Source of the DNA: Nitrosomonas sp.
Lineage (GTDB): Bacteria > Pseudomonadota > Gammaproteobacteria > Burkholderiales > Nitrosomonadaceae
DNA length: 55,014 nucleotides
NCBI GenBank assembly: GCA_024282035.1
Contig: JAMWZR010000017.1
Coordinates: 1 to 55,014 of the forward strand
Direction: 5' to 3'
The notes beneath the pieces were generated by a model that was given only the letters and a program-made list of their open reading frames with translations, made no database searches and was not told the DNA's origin. Positions 51,537-55,014 of the stretch are shown here, piece after piece; positions within the stretch are counted from its first letter, which is position 1, and the number at the start of each line of letters is the position of its first letter. The position numbers and the translations under genes are program-made.

Positions 51537-53990
51537 TTAATGCAGACTGAATGAACCATGCAGCACTCGGGTCGATAAATCGTAACCCTGACTGATGGCA
51601 CGCAAGATTTTATCGATGTTGCTTTCAAGCTTGATATTGAGTCGAAAGGGTTGCCCATCCCTGATAGCCGGATTGTGTCCCAGTAACGAAAGTTGTGCCG
51701 TCAAATCATGAGTCGCCGATTTATCAAGGCGTAACGTCAACTCGCTATACTGAAAATCCTGCAAAGCCAGCATCAGCTGATTCACTTCCTCACCGGCATC
51801 GGCCAGCATTTGAACCGCCTTGTCTGATTTGAATCGTAACGTCCCGGGTGCTGTGGTAGCCAGCTGGCCGTTATGAATGGTCACTTGATCGCGCTCGAGT
51901 GTAATCGGAATATCGCCACTGACATGACCGGTACCGGTCAATCCTTCAACCTGAATCATTTCGAAGAATGTCGCAAGATCGATGGCATTGATGTGAACCA
52001 CAACTTCGGAACGAGGAGCAATTGGATTGATGACAACTGGCTTGAGCGATACCGTTCCCTCCATTATCGAGAACTGCGCCTTATCCAATGCAATCCGGGT
52101 GGATTTGTCGGTTTCGAGTTGGTATGCCATCAATACATTCCTTATTGGCATACCGAAGTCAAGTTCATGAATCGTGATGAGCTGCTGAGGTGGGCTCTGG
52201 AGAGGCATCCAATTCTGCAATGTGAGCGACATGCTCGCATCTTTCAGTGAAACGGCAGGGTGGGTCAAAGACAATTGCTGCACGGTCATCTCACCCTGAC
52301 TACCCCGGATACGCCGATCCGACCATTTGATGCTGGCATGCGCACCGATCAGCCCGCTGACATTGTCCAGTTCCTTCAATGCCGTAAAGAACTGCCCCGG
52401 TTGCACGCCATGTGGAACAAACCGAACGGGACCGATTGCAGCCTTGATGACACCCTGCTCACCATTAGGCGATACCTGCCCTGTTATTTTCAGCACATCC
52501 AGACCGGGCAGCTTGCCGGTCAGATCCAGCACGTACGATTCTTTCGCCGCATCGGACCGGTGACGAATATTGGCTGAAACGGTCAAGGGAGAAAACAGCG
52601 GTTCGGACATAGTATGTTCCACTCGCATGGGATTCAGATCCAGCCACCGATCCTCCTCGCTATCTCCCCAATTCAACGTAGCTGAAACTGGCTGAATTCG
52701 CACATGCCACTGTGGCAGCATGAAAGACCAATCCGTAAGCTGACATTTTCCCTGATACCGTTGTTGTGCATCCAGCTTACCCGTCAAGGCCAATTTGCCT
52801 GGCCACCCCTGCATTGCCACCGAAACCGATTCAGCAGCTTGCACGGACAAATCAAACCGGGCCAGTTGAATAACGACATCATGCGTCAACTCCATGCCGC
52901 CCTGCGCCGAACGGCTCAGATTCACATCAGCGCGTGGAATGGTGAATGCCAGTGGCGTCTGCAAGCGCACGGGAAAAACCGGCTGCTTGATCTGCTCCAG
53001 CTTAATTTGAGCTGCTTCACGCAAGCCGATATGCCAACCACTCCCATTCTGCGTGACTTGCATCGGAAAATGCGCCGACAGGTGTTGCACCGCCAGCGAT
53101 CCGGCATCCAGCCGACCGTTGTCGAGACGTGCATCGAATGAACCCTTCCTCGGCTTACCTTCAACATCCCCACTGAGCACAATACGCTCGATCGTCATAC
53201 CCAATCTTTCGTCGCCCGCTTTGATAAAAGCCGAAGCAGCTGATGCCGGGAGTCGTGCCTGCATGCCTTCCAGCACAACCTGCGTGCGCAACTGTTGGAT
53301 TGTCATTGCCGATAATTTGAATGCCGTTTCTCCGGTAATGCTGGCAATATGGACTTCCGGCAAATCGAGTCGACCCTGTGTCAACTCAATCTTACCCGTA
53401 ATATTGCCCTGTTTGTCCCAATTGGCGCGAATCTGACTCGTACCTTGCCCGAGCACACCAGCCGCCACGGCATCCAAATGCACTCGTTGTGAATCGTCTT
53501 GTCCCTGTTCGACACCCCCGGCAATGCTGATGATTGTCTCACCGGCAGGCAAACGCAGTCGAATCTGTGCATCCCGGATCACAACCACGGGCAGTCCTGG
53601 CAAAATGACGGGAACACGCGTTCCCGAAAATGGCGACGGTATCCTGTCAGGCGTGGCCAGCTGCGGATTCCAGTCGAATACCCCCTTAACACCGGAGACC
53701 TCGATGACGGGCGGTCGTCCCCACAATAAACCGGGCATATCCCAAGTTACATTCAGATGTTGTACACGTAATTCGTTCCGCTTGCCCGCCACCAGGTCTT
53801 GTATGCCTAGGGCTTGCACGGACAATTCCGTTATCATGACGGATTGTAGCGGTAGTCCCTGCTTGCCCAATTGATCGGCAATCAGCATTTCCAGCAGGGC
53901 AACCCGGAATGTATACAATCCGAGACCCATGCACAGCAAGCTCCCGATCACAATCAGGCACGACACTTTCACGAATCTACTCATCGTCAT
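51537..53990 (-). CDS. ydbH: YdbH-like AsmA-family envelope lipid-transport protein
   Basis: A large protein (about 817 residues) anchored by one N-terminal helix (SCLIVIGSLLCMGLGLYTF), with a long repetitive beta-groove periplasmic part. It is the YdbH member of the AsmA-like group (YhdP, TamB, YdbH) that moves phospholipids from inner to outer membrane. C-terminal YdbH domain includes GTGHVSGDIPITLERDQVTI, SDKAVQMLADAGEEVNQLMLAL and a beta-rich end. Start is ATG at 53990; a TTG one codon earlier is less likely. Gene order with ynbE and ydbL is the best proof. Confidence 0.9.
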   Translation of the reverse strand: MTMSRFVKVSCLIVIGSLLCMGLGLYTFRVALLEMLIADQLGKQGLPLQSVMITELSVQALGIQDLVAGKRNELRVQHLNVTWDMPGLLWGRPPVIEVSGVKGVFDWNPQLATPDRIPSPFSGTRVPVILPGLPVVVIRDAQIRLRLPAGETIISIAGGVEQGQDDSQRVHLDAVAAGVLGQGTSQIRANWDKQGNITGKIELTQGRLDLPEVHIASITGETAFKLSAMTIQQLRTQVVLEGMQARLPASAASAFIKAGDERLGMTIERIVLSGDVEGKPRKGSFDARLDNGRLDAGSLAVQHLSAHFPMQVTQNGSGWHIGLREAAQIKLEQIKQPVFPVRLQTPLAFTIPRADVNLSRSAQGGMELTHDVVIQLARFDLSVQAAESVSVAMQGWPGKLALTGKLDAQQRYQGKCQLTDWSFMLPQWHVRIQPVSATLNWGDSEEDRWLDLNPMRVEHTMSEPLFSPLTVSANIRHRSDAAKESYVLDLTGKLPGLDVLKITGQVSPNGEQGVIKAAIGPVRFVPHGVQPGQFFTALKELDNVSGLIGAHASIKWSDRRIRGSQGEMTVQQLSLTHPAVSLKDASMSLTLQNWMPLQSPPQQLITIHELDFGMPIRNVLMAYQLETDKSTRIALDKAQFSIMEGTVSLKPVVINPIAPRSEVVVHINAIDLATFFEMIQVEGLTGTGHVSGDIPITLERDQVTIHNGQLATTAPGTLRFKSDKAVQMLADAGEEVNQLMLALQDFQYSELTLRLDKSATHDLTAQLSLLGHNPAIRDGQPFRLNIKLESNIDKILRAISQGYDLSTRVLHGSFSLH

Positions 53991-54114
53991 CAAAATCCGT
54001 ATTACTCAAGTTGCTCGTAGCTCCAGGCCAGAATAAATCGTCATTCAACGATCATCGCTCTTATATACTATGCAGCATTCAAAAAAGAAATGACTTTCGC
54101 TGGTTCACGACACC

Positions 54115-55014
54115 ATGGATTTACTGACTCAAGGTTTACTTGGCGCCACAATGGCGCAATCGGGTTCAAAACAACAGGAAACGCGCGTTGCTACCGGCAT
54201 CGGCTTTGTGGCCGGTATCGCGGCCGATGTCGATATCCTGATTCAATCTGAAAATGATCCGCTGCTGAATATCGAATTTCACCGGCACTTCACGCACTCC
54301 CTGTTTTTCGTGCCGCTCGGTGCCTTGCTTGTTGCATTTCTGCTCTGGCCCTTTCTACGCAAACGTTTACCGTTTGCCAGGCTGTATCTGTTCACTTTTC
54401 TTGGTTATTGCCTGAGTGGTACGCTCGATGCATTCACCAGTTATGGCACGAATCTGTTATGGCCAGTCAGCGATGCGCGCGTGGCACTCAACATCATTTC
54501 CGTGCTGGACCCGGCCTTTACGCTGATCTTGCTAACGGCAGGCGTGATCGCCTTCAGGAAATTCCGACCCATTGCAGCATGGTTCGGACTACTGCTCGCT
54601 GCCGCCTACCTGTCGCTGGGTTGGACGCAGTTGCAGCGCGCAGAGACGGTGGCCACATCGCTGATTGCCGAACGAGGTCATGCTGCCGAACAACTGTTGG
54701 TAAAACCGACGCTCGCCAATCTGCTGCTATGGCGTTCGATTTACGAACATGAAGGTCGACTGTATGTGGATGCCATTCGCGTCGGCTTCTTCTCCAAACC
54801 GGTCACCTATCCGGGAGAATCGATCGGTAAATTTGTCATGACCCGCGATCTGCCTGAATTACCGCCGTCATCCGTATTGGCGCAAGACATCACTCGCTTT
54901 AGTCATTTCTCGGCAGGACTACTAGCCATTCGTCCCGAGCAACCGAATGTACTGGTCGATGTGCGTTATTCCAATCTGCCGACAACCCTGGCACCGCTCT
55001 GGGGCATCGAAATC
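54115..55014 (+). CDS. YdjM-like metal-dependent membrane hydrolase (3' truncated by window)
   Basis: 300 codons visible, running off the window without a stop. N-terminal MDLLTQGLLGATMAQ, then AGIAADVDILIQ and EFHRHFTHSLFFVPLG are typical of the YdjM/LexA-induced inner-membrane metal-dependent hydrolase family: a likely metal site of Asp and His (ADVD, HRHFTHS). Several membrane helices follow (LLVAFLLWPFL; LYLFTFLGYCLSGTLDAF; ILLTAGVIAF; WFGLLLAAAYLSL). The later 100 residues are soluble. Function is uncharacterised. Confidence 0.85.
   Translation, partial: MDLLTQGLLGATMAQSGSKQQETRVATGIGFVAGIAADVDILIQSENDPLLNIEFHRHFTHSLFFVPLGALLVAFLLWPFLRKRLPFARLYLFTFLGYCLSGTLDAFTSYGTNLLWPVSDARVALNIISVLDPAFTLILLTAGVIAFRKFRPIAAWFGLLLAAAYLSLGWTQLQRAETVATSLIAERGHAAEQLLVKPTLANLLLWRSIYEHEGRLYVDAIRVGFFSKPVTYPGESIGKFVMTRDLPELPPSSVLAQDITRFSHFSAGLLAIRPEQPNVLVDVRYSNLPTTLAPLWGIEI

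Overview
The window looks like chromosome of a betaproteobacterium, most plausibly a Nitrosomonas-like (Nitrosomonadaceae) organism. The hints are the pilD-coaE order, the DUF6502/DUF5666 pair with glycine-rich repeats, a secretin/PilMNO-type type II secretion cluster and many secreted beta-proteins. No ammonia-oxidation or rRNA gene is present, so the assignment is inference. Coding density is high; one AT-rich insert stands out. Layout: (1) 1-1505, pilD and coaE overlap by four bases. (2) 1798-8432, a secreted protein with its own terminator, an OprO/P-type porin, a coupled alpha/beta hydrolase plus ABC exporter, and a P-loop protein. (3) 8616-15758, a surface/secretome block: an RTX-like small protein, a cupredoxin-beta-propeller copper protein behind a consensus promoter, a DUF6502-DUF5666 pair and a beta-barrel protein holding a Gly/Ser/Asp repeat array. 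(4) 15910-17570, agmatinase family and an RlpA lipoprotein. (5) 17684-27703, an eleven-gene operon on the minus strand: pseudopilin, platform protein, ATPase, PilM/N/O/P-like assembly proteins, a lipoprotein secretin with a cohesin-like C-terminal domain, and three further pseudopilins. PilD at position 1 is the likely peptidase for these. (6) 27847-32897, a zinc metallopeptidase and a large MASE1-PAS hybrid histidine kinase. (7) 32982-37684, a small AT-rich integrated element inserted into the 3' half of tRNA-Arg(CCU). It is bounded by 45-bp direct repeats and carries an integrase broken by one in-frame amber codon, two exported proteins, and a 424-residue protein whose motifs look like the palm of a family A DNA polymerase. 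(8) 37746-44533, housekeeping and redox genes (MFS, peroxiredoxin, DksA/TraR zinc finger, Smr protein, thioredoxin reductase, Tat-exported intradiol dioxygenase, zinc-ribbon protein, glutamate dehydrogenase). (9) 44667-55014, lytic transglycosylase, REC-HPt protein, thiolase, coiled-coil periplasmic protein, potassium-channel-like protein, YiiX-like peptidase, the ydbH-ynbE-ydbL envelope lipid-transport operon and a truncated YdjM-like membrane protein. The items most worth a second look are the polymerase-like protein of the tRNA island, the copper protein with an amicyanin-spaced type 1 site and a regular ring of histidines in its propeller, and the hybrid secretion cluster with its secretin-cohesin fusion.
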